A DNA stretch of 64,000 bases, taken from NCBI RefSeq assembly GCF_001758225.1, contig NZ_MAST01000045.1, positions 62,001-126,000 of the forward strand. The letters run 5' to 3'. A program made the translations under genes and the position numbers. This document shows positions 10,308 to 19,135 of this stretch, piece by piece (the first letter of the stretch is position 1; every line of letters starts with the position of its first letter). The notes beneath the pieces were generated by a model. That model did no database searches, was not told the origin of the DNA, and saw only the letters and a list, made by a program, of their open reading frames with translations. Origin of the DNA: Humibacillus sp. DSM 29435. Lineage in GTDB: Bacteria; Actinomycetota; Actinomycetes; Actinomycetales; Dermatophilaceae.

Positions 10308-10837
10308 AGGTGACCGACGTGCGCGAGGTGCCGTTCGGTGAGTGGAGTGCCACCGTGCTGGCCGTGCGCGAGGACGGCTTCACCTTCTTCGACTGGCTGA
10401 GCGCCGTCGACCAGACCGACGCCGAGGCGGATGCCGGTTTCGACCTCGTGTGCCACCTGATCGACGTCGGTGTGCCGGCCGACGGGCGCGGGCTGCGTTC
10501 GGTGCTGCTGCGAACCCGCGCCGCCGACGGCGCAGCGGTGCCGTCACTGACCGGGGTCTTCGCGGGCGCCGCCTGGCACGAGCGCGAGACGCACGAGATG
10601 TTCGGCATCGACTTCGACGGGTTCGACGACGGCACCGGCCTCGGCCTGCGACCCCTGCTGCTCCCCGACGGGTTCGAGGGCACGCCCCTGCGCAAGTCGT
10701 TCATGCTGGCCGCCCGCGCCTCGAAGGCCTGGCCCGGCGCCAAGGAGCCCGGCGAGGGCCACGAGAGCACCAAAGCGCCGGGCCGGCGCCGCGTGCAGGC
10801 GCCGGGTGTGCCCAGCCCCGACTGGGGGCCGCGATGA
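10304..10837 (+). CDS. nuoC: Complex I subunit C
   Basis: A 177-aa peripheral-arm subunit (30-kDa type). [11 protein letters not shown] and [16 protein letters not shown] are the diagnostic NuoC segments. In many bacteria nuoD follows or is fused to nuoC; here the frame ends and nuoH begins in a 4-nt overlap (ATGA), so D is truly missing at this place rather than frameshifted. The start is GTG at 10304, inside the nuoB stop. Confidence 0.93.
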   Translation: MKVTDVREVPFGEWSATVLAVREDGFTFFDWLSAVDQTDAEADAGFDLVCHLIDVGVPADGRGLRSVLLRTRAADGAAVPSLTGVFAGAAWHERETHEMFGIDFDGFDDGTGLGLRPLLLPDGFEGTPLRKSFMLAARASKAWPGAKEPGEGHESTKAPGRRRVQAPGVPSPDWGPR

Positions 10838-11832
10838 CCGGGCTCAGCCTGCCGTTCGACCTCACCCTCACCATCGACCCCTGGCTCGAGGTGGTGCTGC
10901 GTGCGGTCGCCGTGCTGGCGGCTTTTCTCGTGCTGCCCCTGCTCGTCGGCCAGACCGAGCACAAGGTGATGGCGCACATGCAGGGGCGGCTGGGCCCGAT
11001 GTACGCCGGCGGCTTCCACGGCTGGGCCCAGCTGGTGGCCGACGGCGTGAAGTTCGTGCAGAAGGAGGACGTCACCCCGGCCCGGGCTGACCGGTGGGTC
11101 TTCCGCCTCGCGCCTGCGGTGGCCCTCGTGCCCTACCTCGTGGCGCTCGCGGTCATCCCGCTCTCGCCCACCGTGGTCGGGGCCGACGTCGACGCCAGCG
11201 CCCTGTTCGTGCTGGCCGTGATCGGGGTCGGCATCATCGGCACGCTGATGGCCGGGTGGGCCTCGGCGAACAAGTACTCGCTGCTCGGGGCCATGCGGGC
11301 CGGGGCGCAGCTCGTGAGCTACGAGCTGCCGATGGTGCTGGCCGTCGCCTCGGTAGCGCTGGCCGCCGGCACCCTGTCACTGATCGGCATCACCGCCGCC
11401 TGGAACCCCTGGTGGCTGCTCTGGCAGCTTCCGGGCGGGTTCGTCTTCCTCGTCTCGGCGCTCGCCGAGCTGCAACGGCCGCCCTTCGACATGCCGGTGG
11501 CCGACTCCGAGATCGTCTTCGGCGCCTTCACCGAGTACACCGGCCTGCGGTTCGCCTTCTTCCTGCTCGCCGAGTACGCGGGCATCGTCGTCATGTCGCT
11601 GCTGTTCGCGGTGCTCTACCTCGGCGGGCCGGCGGGCTGGCACGCCGACGGGCTGGGCTGGCTCTGGACCCTGCTCAAGGGTTTCGCCGTCGCCGTGGTC
11701 GTCATCTGGCTGCGCGTGTCGTGGCCGCGCATGAGAGAAGACCAGCTGCAGCGGCTGGCCTGGGTGTGGCTCGTGCCGATCGCCCTGGCCCAGCTCGCCC
11801 TCACAGCCATCGTCGTGGTGATGACGCAATGA
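10834..11832 (+). CDS. nuoH: Complex I subunit H
   Basis: A 332-aa membrane subunit at the quinone site with eight helices. Family hallmarks are EHKVMAHMQGRLGPMYAGG, WAQLVADGVKFVQKEDVTP, SYELPMVL and ELQRPPFDMPVADSEIVFGAFTEYTG; the last is the acidic loop facing the quinone cavity. It overlaps nuoC (ATGA). Unlike every other junction in this operon, it is separated from the next gene, nuoI, by 312 bp that mostly hold the 51-bp repeat array. Confidence 0.95.
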   Translation: MTGLSLPFDLTLTIDPWLEVVLRAVAVLAAFLVLPLLVGQTEHKVMAHMQGRLGPMYAGGFHGWAQLVADGVKFVQKEDVTPARADRWVFRLAPAVALVPYLVALAVIPLSPTVVGADVDASALFVLAVIGVGIIGTLMAGWASANKYSLLGAMRAGAQLVSYELPMVLAVASVALAAGTLSLIGITAAWNPWWLLWQLPGGFVFLVSALAELQRPPFDMPVADSEIVFGAFTEYTGLRFAFFLLAEYAGIVVMSLLFAVLYLGGPAGWHADGLGWLWTLLKGFAVAVVVIWLRVSWPRMREDQLQRLAWVWLVPIALAQLALTAIVVVMTQ

Positions 11833-11862
11833 CTCACGTGACCCACCCGACCCACCTGCACC

Positions 11863-12117
11863 CGAAACCACGACACCAACTGCGCGACGCGCGGCGCGAC
11901 GCGCAACCAGTGTCGAAACCACGACACCAACTGCGCGACGCGCGGCGCGACGCGCAACCAGTGTCGAAACCACGACACCAACTGCGCGACGCGCGGCGCG
12001 ACGCGCAACCAGTGTCGAAACCACGACACCAACTGCGCGACGCGCGGCGCGACGCGCAACCGGTGTCGAAACCACGACACCAACTGCGCGACGCGCGGCG
12101 CGACGCGCAAGGAGTGC
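11863..12117 (-). repeat. Array 1 of the 51-bp repeat family, inside the nuo operon
   Basis: Five units with an exact 51-bp period begin at 11863, 11914, 11965, 12016 and 12067; the last diverges in its final 7 bases. Read on the minus strand, each unit contains two copies of GCGCGTCGCGC separated by one C, then a short linker and the dyad GTGTCG-N6-CGACAC. Complete dyads lie at 11910-11927, 11961-11978, 12012-12029 and 12063-12080, all with loop TGGTTT. Frames through it stay open only because 51 is a multiple of three. It belongs to the same family as the arrays at 38501 and 61911 but in opposite orientation. A ribosome-binding site for nuoI (GAGGAGAG) follows the array. Confidence 0.92.
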
Positions 12118-12144
12118 TGCAACCCGGCGCGACGAGGAGAGACC

Positions 12145-13050
12145 ATGGCTGACGGCATCCTGCCCGGGCTCATCAAGGGGCTCGCGACCACGGCGAAGTC
12201 TCTGACCCGGCACGCCCACACGGCCGAGTACCCCGACGTCTCACCGGCGCTGCCCCCTCGCTCGCGGGGCGTCATCGCACTGACCGAGGAGAACTGCACC
12301 TCGTGCATGCTCTGCGCCCGGGAGTGCCCCGACTGGTGCATCTACATCGACTCGCACAAGGAGGAGCTGCCTCCGACGACCCCCGGCGGGCGGGCCCGGC
12401 AGCGCAACGTGCTTGATCGCTTCGCCATCGACTTCTCGCTGTGCATGTACTGCAGCATCTGCATCGAGGTGTGTCCCTTCGACGCGCTGCACTGGAGCCC
12501 GGAGTTCGAGTACGCCGAGACCGACATTCGCGACCTGTTGCACGAGAAGGACCGGCTCGGGGCCTGGATGGCGACGGTGCCTCCTCCGTCGGCCCTCGAC
12601 GCCGGCAGCGCCGACCCGGCCGAGGTGGCGGCCGCGGCCAAACCGCCCCGAGGCTCTGGAGCCGGTGCCGCCGGCTCCGCCCCTCGGCCCGCACGGGTGA
12701 GACCTGCGGGAGCGGCGCCCGCCACGCGGCCGGTTGGAGCGGTACCCACCGCGCGAGCGGCGGCCGCGGCGGCCACCCGTTCGCGCGAGGACGAAGCCGA
12801 CCGGGGCGATGATGCCAGCGGCGTCGGCGGCGCTGAACGCACCGGCGTGCCCGAGCCGACCGTCCGTGACGACCGTGATGACCGTGATGACCATGCCGAT
12901 GGTGCAGAAGCAGGCCCGCCCCCGGCCCGGCCCCGACGGGTGGTCGACCCGACCCGTGTGCTGCCGATCGTGCGGCCGGGGTCACCGAGCCACCTGCCGA
13001 GCGATCCGCCGACCGATGCGCCGAGCGACCCGGGGGAGGGCCGCGAGTGA
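12145..13050 (+). CDS. nuoI: Complex I subunit I with a long disordered C-terminal tail
   Basis: A two-[4Fe-4S] ferredoxin-like subunit passing electrons along the peripheral arm. Cys51, 54, 57 and 61 form the first motif ([12 protein letters not shown]), with a further Cys65; Cys100, 103, 106 and 110 form the second ([12 protein letters not shown]). The conserved part ends near residue 150. The remaining 150 residues are Ala/Pro/Arg/Asp-rich and apparently disordered, making the protein 301 aa against roughly 160-220 for most NuoI. The tail is not a frameshift product: it stays in frame to a GTGA overlap with nuoJ. The ATG at 12145 has a good ribosome-binding site (GAGGAGAG). Confidence 0.93.
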   Translation: MADGILPGLIKGLATTAKSLTRHAHTAEYPDVSPALPPRSRGVIALTEENCTSCMLCARECPDWCIYIDSHKEELPPTTPGGRARQRNVLDRFAIDFSLCMYCSICIEVCPFDALHWSPEFEYAETDIRDLLHEKDRLGAWMATVPPPSALDAGSADPAEVAAAAKPPRGSGAGAAGSAPRPARVRPAGAAPATRPVGAVPTARAAAAAATRSREDEADRGDDASGVGGAERTGVPEPTVRDDRDDRDDHADGAEAGPPPARPRRVVDPTRVLPIVRPGSPSHLPSDPPTDAPSDPGEGRE

Positions 13051-13571
13051 CGACCCGCGACATCGTCTTCGTCGTCGTCGGCGCCATCACCGCACTCTCT
13101 GCGCTGCTCTCCGTGACGACCCGCCATGTGGTGCACGCCGCCCTGTGGCTGCTCGTCTCGCTCGGGTCGCTCGCCGGCTGCTACCTCGTGCTGGGTCAGG
13201 AGCTGGTCGCCCTCGTGCAGCTGTTGGTCTACGTCGGCGCCATCGTTGTGCTCGTGCTCTTCGCCCTCATGCTCACGCGGGCACCGATCGGCCCCAACCC
13301 TGACATCAGCACCCCGCCGTGGCAGAGGGTCGTGGCCGTCGTGCTGGGTGGCGCCACCACGGCCCTGCTCGCGGCGACGTTGCTTCCGGTGCTGTCTGGG
13401 GTCACCGTCGACCTCGATCGACCCCGCAGCGGCACCCTGCAGATCGCCCAGGCCGTGTTCGGCACCTGGGTGTGGCCTTTCGAGCTGCTCTCGGTGTTGC
13501 TGCTCGTCGCCCTGATCGGTGCCTTCGCGGTGTCGCGGCTCGTGATCCGTCAGGGGGTCGACGCCCCGTGA
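13047..13571 (+). CDS. nuoJ: Complex I subunit J
   Basis: A 174-aa antiporter-associated membrane subunit with five helices. '[47 protein letters not shown]' is the typical core, including the pi-bulge helix region. The GTG start overlaps the nuoI stop, and the stop overlaps the nuoK ATG by one base. Confidence 0.94.
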   Translation: MTTRDIVFVVVGAITALSALLSVTTRHVVHAALWLLVSLGSLAGCYLVLGQELVALVQLLVYVGAIVVLVLFALMLTRAPIGPNPDISTPPWQRVVAVVLGGATTALLAATLLPVLSGVTVDLDRPRSGTLQIAQAVFGTWVWPFELLSVLLLVALIGAFAVSRLVIRQGVDAP

Positions 13572-13969
13572 TGCACCTGCAGTACCCCCTGGCCCTGGCC
13601 GCCCTGCTCGCTGGCATCGGCGTCTTCGGGGTGCTGGCTCGCCGCAATGCCGTGCTGGTGCTCATCGGCGTCGAGCTGATCCTCAACGCCGCGAACCTTA
13701 TTCTTGTGACGGTCGGCTCGCAGCCTGATGCCCCCTTCGCCGCCGGGCCGGTGCTGACGCTCTTCGTGATTACGATCGCGGCGGCCGAGGTGTGTGTGGC
13801 GCTCGCGGTGATCCTGGCGATGTTCCGCGGGCTGGGGCACATCGACCTCACCGCCGACCCCGAGCTGACCGACAACCCTGCTGACGACCCTGCCGCCGAC
13901 CCTGCCGACGACCCCGACTACGCGACCACCGGCGATCGCGACTCACCTCGAAACGAGGTGGCGTCATGA
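13571..13969 (+). CDS. nuoK: Complex I subunit K with an acidic tail
   Basis: A 132-aa membrane subunit. The three-helix core 'ARRNAVLVLIGVELILNAANLIL' carries the conserved glutamate of the E-channel, and 'TIAAAEVCVALAVILAMFR' carries the second. Normal NuoK is about 100 residues. Here about 35 extra residues of Asp/Pro/Ala repeats (NPADDPAADPADDPD) follow, encoded by an imperfect short DNA repeat. The ATG at 13571 overlaps the nuoJ stop; the stop overlaps nuoL (ATGA). Confidence 0.93.
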   Translation: MHLQYPLALAALLAGIGVFGVLARRNAVLVLIGVELILNAANLILVTVGSQPDAPFAAGPVLTLFVITIAAAEVCVALAVILAMFRGLGHIDLTADPELTDNPADDPAADPADDPDYATTGDRDSPRNEVAS

Positions 13970-15933
13970 TCGAGGTGGTGCGTCTCGTCGTGCTGCTACC
14001 TGCCCTCGCCGGGCTGGCCGGCCTGCTGGCGCGCCGCTCTGCGGTCGCGGCCCGGGCCATCGCCGTCGGCTCGGCCGTGGTCGTGTCGGCCCTGGCCCTG
14101 GCCGTGGCCCTGGCCGTCTCACCGATGAACACGGCCGACATCGACTCGGTCGGCGACCTGCCGCTGCGCAACCTCAGTGCGCCGCTGCACCTGCTCTCCG
14201 ACCAGCTCTCGTCGGTGGTCACGCTGGTGGTCGCTCTCGTCGTGCTCGCCATCCAGGTCTTCACCGTCTGGTACCTGCGGGAGGACCCGCGCTACGCCCA
14301 GTTCGCCGCCACCGTGTCGCTCTTCACCGCCGGGATGCTGCTCGTCGTGGCGTCGGCTGACCTGGCCCTGACTCTCGTCGGCTGGGAGGTCATGGGCTGG
14401 TGCTCGTGGTTGCTCATCGGTCACGACAGCGAACGTCGGTCGGCGCGGCGGGCGGCCCACAAGGCATTTCTGGTCACGAGCGTCGCCGACATCGCCATGG
14501 TGGTGGGCCTCATCGCGCTCTCGGTACGGGCCCGCAGCACCGACCTGCTCGACGTGCTCACGGTGCCGATGCTGCCCGGCGCCGATGCCGTGCTGACCGT
14601 CGGACTCATCTGCGTCGTGATCGGGGTGGCCGGTAAGTCGGGGCTCGTGCCGTTCCACGACTGGCTGCCCGACGCGATGGAGGGCCCGACCCCGGCCTCC
14701 GCCCTGATCCACGCCGCCACCATGGTCGCGGCCGGTACCTACGTGATCGCCCGGCTCTTCCCCCTCTACGCGACCGACGAGACCGCGCGCACGGTGCTGG
14801 CCGTCCTCGCCGCCGTCACGATGGTCTACGCCGGCCTGCTCGCCTTCGCGCAGACCGATCTGAAGCGGCTGCTGGCCTACTCGACGCTCAGCCAGGTCGC
14901 CATCATGCTCGGAGCCCTCGCGGCCGCGCCACCCGAGGTCGGCCCCGTGCCGGCGGTCTCGCACCTGGTCGGCCATGCCTTCTTCAAGGCGCTGCTGTTT
15001 CTCGGAGCCGGTTGGCTCGCCGCTCTCGTCGGGGCGACGGCTCTCGAGACGCTGCGCGGCCGCGCTCGCGACCGTCGAGCCCTGCGCCTGGCCATGGCGA
15101 TCGGTCTCGCCTCGCTGGCCGGGGTGCCGCCGCTCGTCGGCTTCTTCACCAAGGACACCGCGATCGACGCCGCCCTGGAGGGCGCCACCGGCAGCGAGGG
15201 CCTACGGGCCTGGGTCGTCGTGGTCGCTCTCTTCGCCACGACGGCCCTGACTGCCGCCTACTGCACCCGGGCCTGGCTTCTGCTCGACACCCCCCGTCCC
15301 ACTCCCACCCTCACTCCTTCTGCCGCGAACGACTCGTTCGAGGTCGAACACGGTGGTGCACCGGCGCGTTCGCTCACCACCAGCGCGTTCGACGACGCGA
15401 TGCCGGCCACGCCGCTGGCGGTGGGCGAGCCGGGCGTGCTGGCCGCACACGGCGATCACAAGCCGATCACGTTGACGGCATCCCTGTCGGTCTTCGCCCT
15501 GGCCGCCCTGACGGTCTTCGGCACCCTGCTCCTCATGGGGCTCGACGGGGCCGTGCACGTGGGCCTCGCCTCGGCCATCGTGTCGCTGCTGTTGATCGCC
15601 GGAGGGTGCTTCGCAGCCTGGTCATGGAGCGATCGCGGGCGTCGCGACGCCGCAGAAAGGCTTCCGTCGCGGCTCCGGGCCGGCGCCGTTGTGGGGTTCG
15701 GCGCCGACACCGCCTACGCACGGGTGGGTGCCGGCGTCACCGCACTGGCGCGCCTCGTCGTCGTGCTCGACCGCGACGTGGTGGATGCCTCCCCGCGCGC
15801 GCCCGCGGTGGCCGCCCGCCAGCTCGGCCGGGTCGGGGTGCGGGTGCACCGGGCCGTTCCCGCCAGTGCCCTGCTGGGCGTCGTCGTCGGCATCGTCGTC
15901 GTAGCCGTGCTGGGGGTGACGGTGTGGCAGTGA
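13966..15933 (+). CDS. nuoL: Complex I subunit L (Mrp-type antiporter)
   Basis: A 655-aa proton-pumping subunit with about 16 helices and the lateral-helix C-terminal part. 'WEVMGWCSWLLIGHDS' (conserved Glu), 'GKSGLVPFHDWLPDAMEGPTPASALIHAATMVAAG' (conserved Lys and His) and 'TDLKRLLAYSTLSQ' are the hallmarks. The segment of about residues 440-510 is a hydrophilic insert of low conservation. Coupled to nuoK and nuoM by 4-nt overlaps. Confidence 0.95.
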   Translation: MIEVVRLVVLLPALAGLAGLLARRSAVAARAIAVGSAVVVSALALAVALAVSPMNTADIDSVGDLPLRNLSAPLHLLSDQLSSVVTLVVALVVLAIQVFTVWYLREDPRYAQFAATVSLFTAGMLLVVASADLALTLVGWEVMGWCSWLLIGHDSERRSARRAAHKAFLVTSVADIAMVVGLIALSVRARSTDLLDVLTVPMLPGADAVLTVGLICVVIGVAGKSGLVPFHDWLPDAMEGPTPASALIHAATMVAAGTYVIARLFPLYATDETARTVLAVLAAVTMVYAGLLAFAQTDLKRLLAYSTLSQVAIMLGALAAAPPEVGPVPAVSHLVGHAFFKALLFLGAGWLAALVGATALETLRGRARDRRALRLAMAIGLASLAGVPPLVGFFTKDTAIDAALEGATGSEGLRAWVVVVALFATTALTAAYCTRAWLLLDTPRPTPTLTPSAANDSFEVEHGGAPARSLTTSAFDDAMPATPLAVGEPGVLAAHGDHKPITLTASLSVFALAALTVFGTLLLMGLDGAVHVGLASAIVSLLLIAGGCFAAWSWSDRGRRDAAERLPSRLRAGAVVGFGADTAYARVGAGVTALARLVVVLDRDVVDASPRAPAVAARQLGRVGVRVHRAVPASALLGVVVGIVVVAVLGVTVWQ

Positions 15934-17444
15934 CCCTGGGTGCCACCGTCATGACGCTGCTCCTGCTCGTTCCCCTGCTGTCGGCTGTGGCGCTCCTCAC
16001 CCTGCCGTCCACCAGCGGTGGCGACCGCGGGATCGCCCTGGGCGGCTCGCTGGTGACCGCGGTGCTCGCGGTGCTCGTCGTCACGGGCTCCTACCGGGTG
16101 GACGTGTCATGGATCCGGTCACTCGGCATCCGATGGCACTTCGCCGTCGACGGTCTGTCGGCGGCCCTGGTGCTGCTGACCGCCCTGCTGACGGTCGCCG
16201 TCGTGGTGCACGCCCTCTCCGGACCGACGCCACCAGGCGGCTCTCGATCGACCTACCTGGGTGCCATCCTGCTCGTCGAGACCGGGGCGCTCGCGACCTT
16301 CCTGGCCCGCGACGCGGTGCTGTTCTTCATCGCCTTCGAAGTCGTGCTCGTGCCGATGTGGGTGCTGATCCGCCGCTTCGGCGACGACCACGTGGGCGAC
16401 GACCGCCGCGCCGACGCCGCCGGGCGGTTCGTGCTGTTCACGGTCTTCGGTTCGACCCTGATGCTCATCGGCATCCTGCTGCTCGTCTGGTACCAGGGCA
16501 CCTCTGATCTCGACACGCTCGCCGGCCTGCACGGCGACGGGCTCTCTCGGCCCGTCCAGGTGACGATCGCCGCGGTGCTGCTCACCGGCCTCGCCATCAA
16601 GGTGCCGATCTGGCCCTTGCACACCTGGTTGCCGAGTGCGCACACGATCGCCCCGACGGCCGGCTCGGTGCTGCTCGCGGGGGTACTGCTGAAGATGGGC
16701 ACCTACGGCATCGTGCGGCTCGCGGTGCCGGCCGTGCCCGAAGGCGTCGCCGCTCTCAGCCCCGCGCTCGCGATCCTCGGCGCGACCGGCATCATCTGGG
16801 GCGGACTGGCCTGCCTCGTCGAACGCGACCTCAAGCGGCTCGTCGCCTACAGCTCGGTGGCCCACATGGGCTTCGTCGTGCTCGCGATCGCGTCGGGCAG
16901 CGACGCCGGCCTGCAGGCTGCCCTCTTCGGCAACGTGGCCCACGGCGTGGTGTCAGCGCTGCTCTTCTTCGTCGTGGGTGACCTCAAGGAGCGGTGGGGC
17001 TCAGCCGACCTGTCCGTGGCGCGCGCAGCGCTGCGCGACAAGACACCCCGCCTCGGCGTCGCGCTCGTCTTCGGCTTCGCAGCCGCTCTAGGCCTGCCGG
17101 GTCTGGTCAGCTTCTGGGGCGAGTTCCTGGCCCTCTACGCCGCCTGGTCACCGGCCCCCGGCCGGTCGGTGGCGGTGCTGAGAACGTGTGTCGTCGTCGG
17201 CGCGGTCGGCATCGCCCTCGCGGCGGCGTACTCCCTTCGGGTGCTGCGCATCGTCTGGGCCGGCGAAGGCAGCGATGCCGCCACCGGCGATGCCGCGAAC
17301 GCCGTGCGCGACTCGGCCGGCCCGCGCTGGGGCGTGGTGGTCGCCCTCATCGTCGCCGTCGTCGGTCTCGGTGTCGTGCCGCATCTGCTGCTGAGCATCT
17401 CCGAGCTCGACGTGGTCGCCGTGCTCGGCGGGGCCGGCCGATGA
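15930..17444 (+). CDS. nuoM: Complex I subunit M (Mrp-type antiporter)
   Basis: A 504-aa proton-pumping subunit. 'FEVVLVPMWVLIRRFG', 'GLAIKVPIWPLHTWLPSAHTIAPTAGSVLLAGVLLKMGTYG' and 'DLKRLVAYSSVAHMG' carry the conserved Glu, Lys and His of the channel. The GTG at 15930 is chosen because it makes the same GTGA overlap used elsewhere in this operon; GTG 15924 and ATG 15951 are alternatives. Confidence 0.93.
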   Translation: MTLGATVMTLLLLVPLLSAVALLTLPSTSGGDRGIALGGSLVTAVLAVLVVTGSYRVDVSWIRSLGIRWHFAVDGLSAALVLLTALLTVAVVVHALSGPTPPGGSRSTYLGAILLVETGALATFLARDAVLFFIAFEVVLVPMWVLIRRFGDDHVGDDRRADAAGRFVLFTVFGSTLMLIGILLLVWYQGTSDLDTLAGLHGDGLSRPVQVTIAAVLLTGLAIKVPIWPLHTWLPSAHTIAPTAGSVLLAGVLLKMGTYGIVRLAVPAVPEGVAALSPALAILGATGIIWGGLACLVERDLKRLVAYSSVAHMGFVVLAIASGSDAGLQAALFGNVAHGVVSALLFFVVGDLKERWGSADLSVARAALRDKTPRLGVALVFGFAAALGLPGLVSFWGEFLALYAAWSPAPGRSVAVLRTCVVVGAVGIALAAAYSLRVLRIVWAGEGSDAATGDAANAVRDSAGPRWGVVVALIVAVVGLGVVPHLLLSISELDVVAVLGGAGR

Positions 17445-19081
17445 ACGGGGTCGTCATCGACGTGGGCGCCCTGTGGCCGGCGCTCTTCCCTCTGCTGGGG
17501 ATCATCGCGGTTCTCGTCGTCGACCTCGTCTCGCCGCGGCTGCGGCAGGCCCCCTTCGCCGTCGCGGTGGTCGCGGCCGGCTTCGGCGCCTGGACCTCGC
17601 TGCCGGGCGTGCTTCAGGAAGCCGGTTCGAGCCGGTCGAGCTTCTGCGTGGGACAGCAAGGATGGTTCTCCTCCACGGCGGCTCCGCCGTACCTGACCGA
17701 CAGCTGCTTCTGGCAGGCCGACTCCCTGGCCAGCGGGCTCCAGCTCGCGGCGAGTCTGGCGGCCGTGGTGTGCCTTCTGCTCGCCTGGCCTTCCACGCGA
17801 ACCCGGGCGGATGCCGCACCCGGCGGCGGGCCCATGCCGCCGCGGTCGGGGCACACCCGCGAACCGGTCGAGGCCGTGCTGCTGCTCGCGGCGCTGGCCG
17901 GAACCGTGGTGCTCGCCGCCAGCCGCGACCTCGGCACGTGGCTCGTCGCCCTCGAGCTGGCCACCCTGCCGGTCATCGCCCTGGTGGCGCTGGCCGGGGG
18001 CCGCCGCTCCATCGTCGGGGCCGTGCAGCTGCTCGTCACCTCGCTCGTCTCGTTCGCGTTGCTCGTGCTCGGCGCTGCTCTGTGGTTCGCGGCCACCGGC
18101 AGCCCGTTCCTGAGCCCGGATGCCGCGGGCGGCGCGGCCGGCTCTCCCGTGGCCCTCGACAGCGCCGGATCGGCGTCCCTGCTGGCCCTCTCGGTCGTGT
18201 TCGTCGTGGCGGGCATCGGGTTCAAGCTCTCGCTGGTGCCGTTCCACGCGTGGACCCCCACGGCCTACGCCGGTGCCACTCTGCCGGTCGCGACCTTCCT
18301 GGCCACGGTGTCGAAGATCGGGGCCCTCGCCGCGCTGCTGGTCTTCCTGAGGGCCGTGGCGGTGCTCGGCACCCCTGGCCTGGTGGCCATCGGCGTGCTC
18401 TCGGCCCTCAGCATGACCGTCGGCAACCTCATGGCACTGCGGCAGAACGACGTCGTGCTGCTGCTCGCCTGGTCGACCGTGGCGCAGGCCGGCTGGGTGG
18501 TGCTGCCGCTCATCAGCGTCTCGCCGCTCGGCACCCGCGCCTCAGCGGCCTACCTGTTGACCTACGTCGCGGCCACCCTCGTGGCTTTCGCCGTGGTCGC
18601 CCTCACGATGCGTGACGCCGGGGTCGCCGGGCGGTCCCTGGTCGGCTACGGCGGGCTGTGGCGCCGCCACCCCTGGCGGGCCGGCGCCCTGGGCCTCGCC
18701 CTCACCTCCCTGGCCGGTCTACCGCCCGGCATCATCGGTCTCGTCGGCAAGATCGTGGCCCTGCGCCCCGTCGTCTCCGAAGGGTGGGTATGGCTCGCGG
18801 TCATCGCGGCCGCGAACGCCGTGCTGGGGGTCGCGGTCTACCTGCGGTGGCTGCGCCCGGTCGTCACCTCGCTCGACGAGGCGTCAGAGTCGGTGACCGT
18901 CACCTCGGCGTCGGAGGCGGCCCTGGTCGCCGGCGGCAGTCCCCGCGGTTCGCGCAGTCCCCACAACCCACCCAGCCTCCGAGTCCGACGGGGCGCCCTC
19001 GTGGCCGCGCTGGTGATCTCGGCGGCGCTGTTGTTCGTGGTCAGCGTCCAACCCGACCTGCTGCTCGGCGTGCTGGGCTGA
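17441..19081 (+). CDS. nuoN: Complex I subunit N (Mrp-type antiporter)
   Basis: A 546-aa third antiporter-like subunit. 'FVVAGIGFKLSLVPFHAWTPTAYAGATLPVATFLATVSKIGA' and 'NLMALRQNDVVLLLAWSTVAQAGW' are typical. An unusual soluble insert, including SSFCVGQQGWFSS and a second cysteine in LTDSCFW, lies between early helices, and a 40-residue Ser/Pro-rich loop precedes the last helix. Last gene of the nuo operon, 54 nt before htpX. Confidence 0.93.
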   Translation: MNGVVIDVGALWPALFPLLGIIAVLVVDLVSPRLRQAPFAVAVVAAGFGAWTSLPGVLQEAGSSRSSFCVGQQGWFSSTAAPPYLTDSCFWQADSLASGLQLAASLAAVVCLLLAWPSTRTRADAAPGGGPMPPRSGHTREPVEAVLLLAALAGTVVLAASRDLGTWLVALELATLPVIALVALAGGRRSIVGAVQLLVTSLVSFALLVLGAALWFAATGSPFLSPDAAGGAAGSPVALDSAGSASLLALSVVFVVAGIGFKLSLVPFHAWTPTAYAGATLPVATFLATVSKIGALAALLVFLRAVAVLGTPGLVAIGVLSALSMTVGNLMALRQNDVVLLLAWSTVAQAGWVVLPLISVSPLGTRASAAYLLTYVAATLVAFAVVALTMRDAGVAGRSLVGYGGLWRRHPWRAGALGLALTSLAGLPPGIIGLVGKIVALRPVVSEGWVWLAVIAAANAVLGVAVYLRWLRPVVTSLDEASESVTVTSASEAALVAGGSPRGSRSPHNPPSLRVRRGALVAALVISAALLFVVSVQPDLLLGVLG

Positions 19082-19135
19082 GGGCCCCCGCGAGAGCGCT
19101 GGGAACGGGCACCGAACGTCGCACGTTCAACCGGC

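Noticed and set aside
11850-12117. Repetitive protein-coding frames through the 51-bp repeats (for example repeated [12 protein letters not shown] or its reverse)
   Set aside because: 51 is a multiple of three and the unit lacks stops, so open frames arise automatically; no start signal or family match.
12600-13050. Frameshift as the cause of the NuoI tail
   Set aside because: The tail continues in the same frame to a GTGA overlap with nuoJ, the junction style of the whole operon.
19114-19128. LexA/SOS box before htpX
   Set aside because: GAAC and GTTC half-sites are present but separated by 7 bases instead of the 4 required by actinobacterial LexA.
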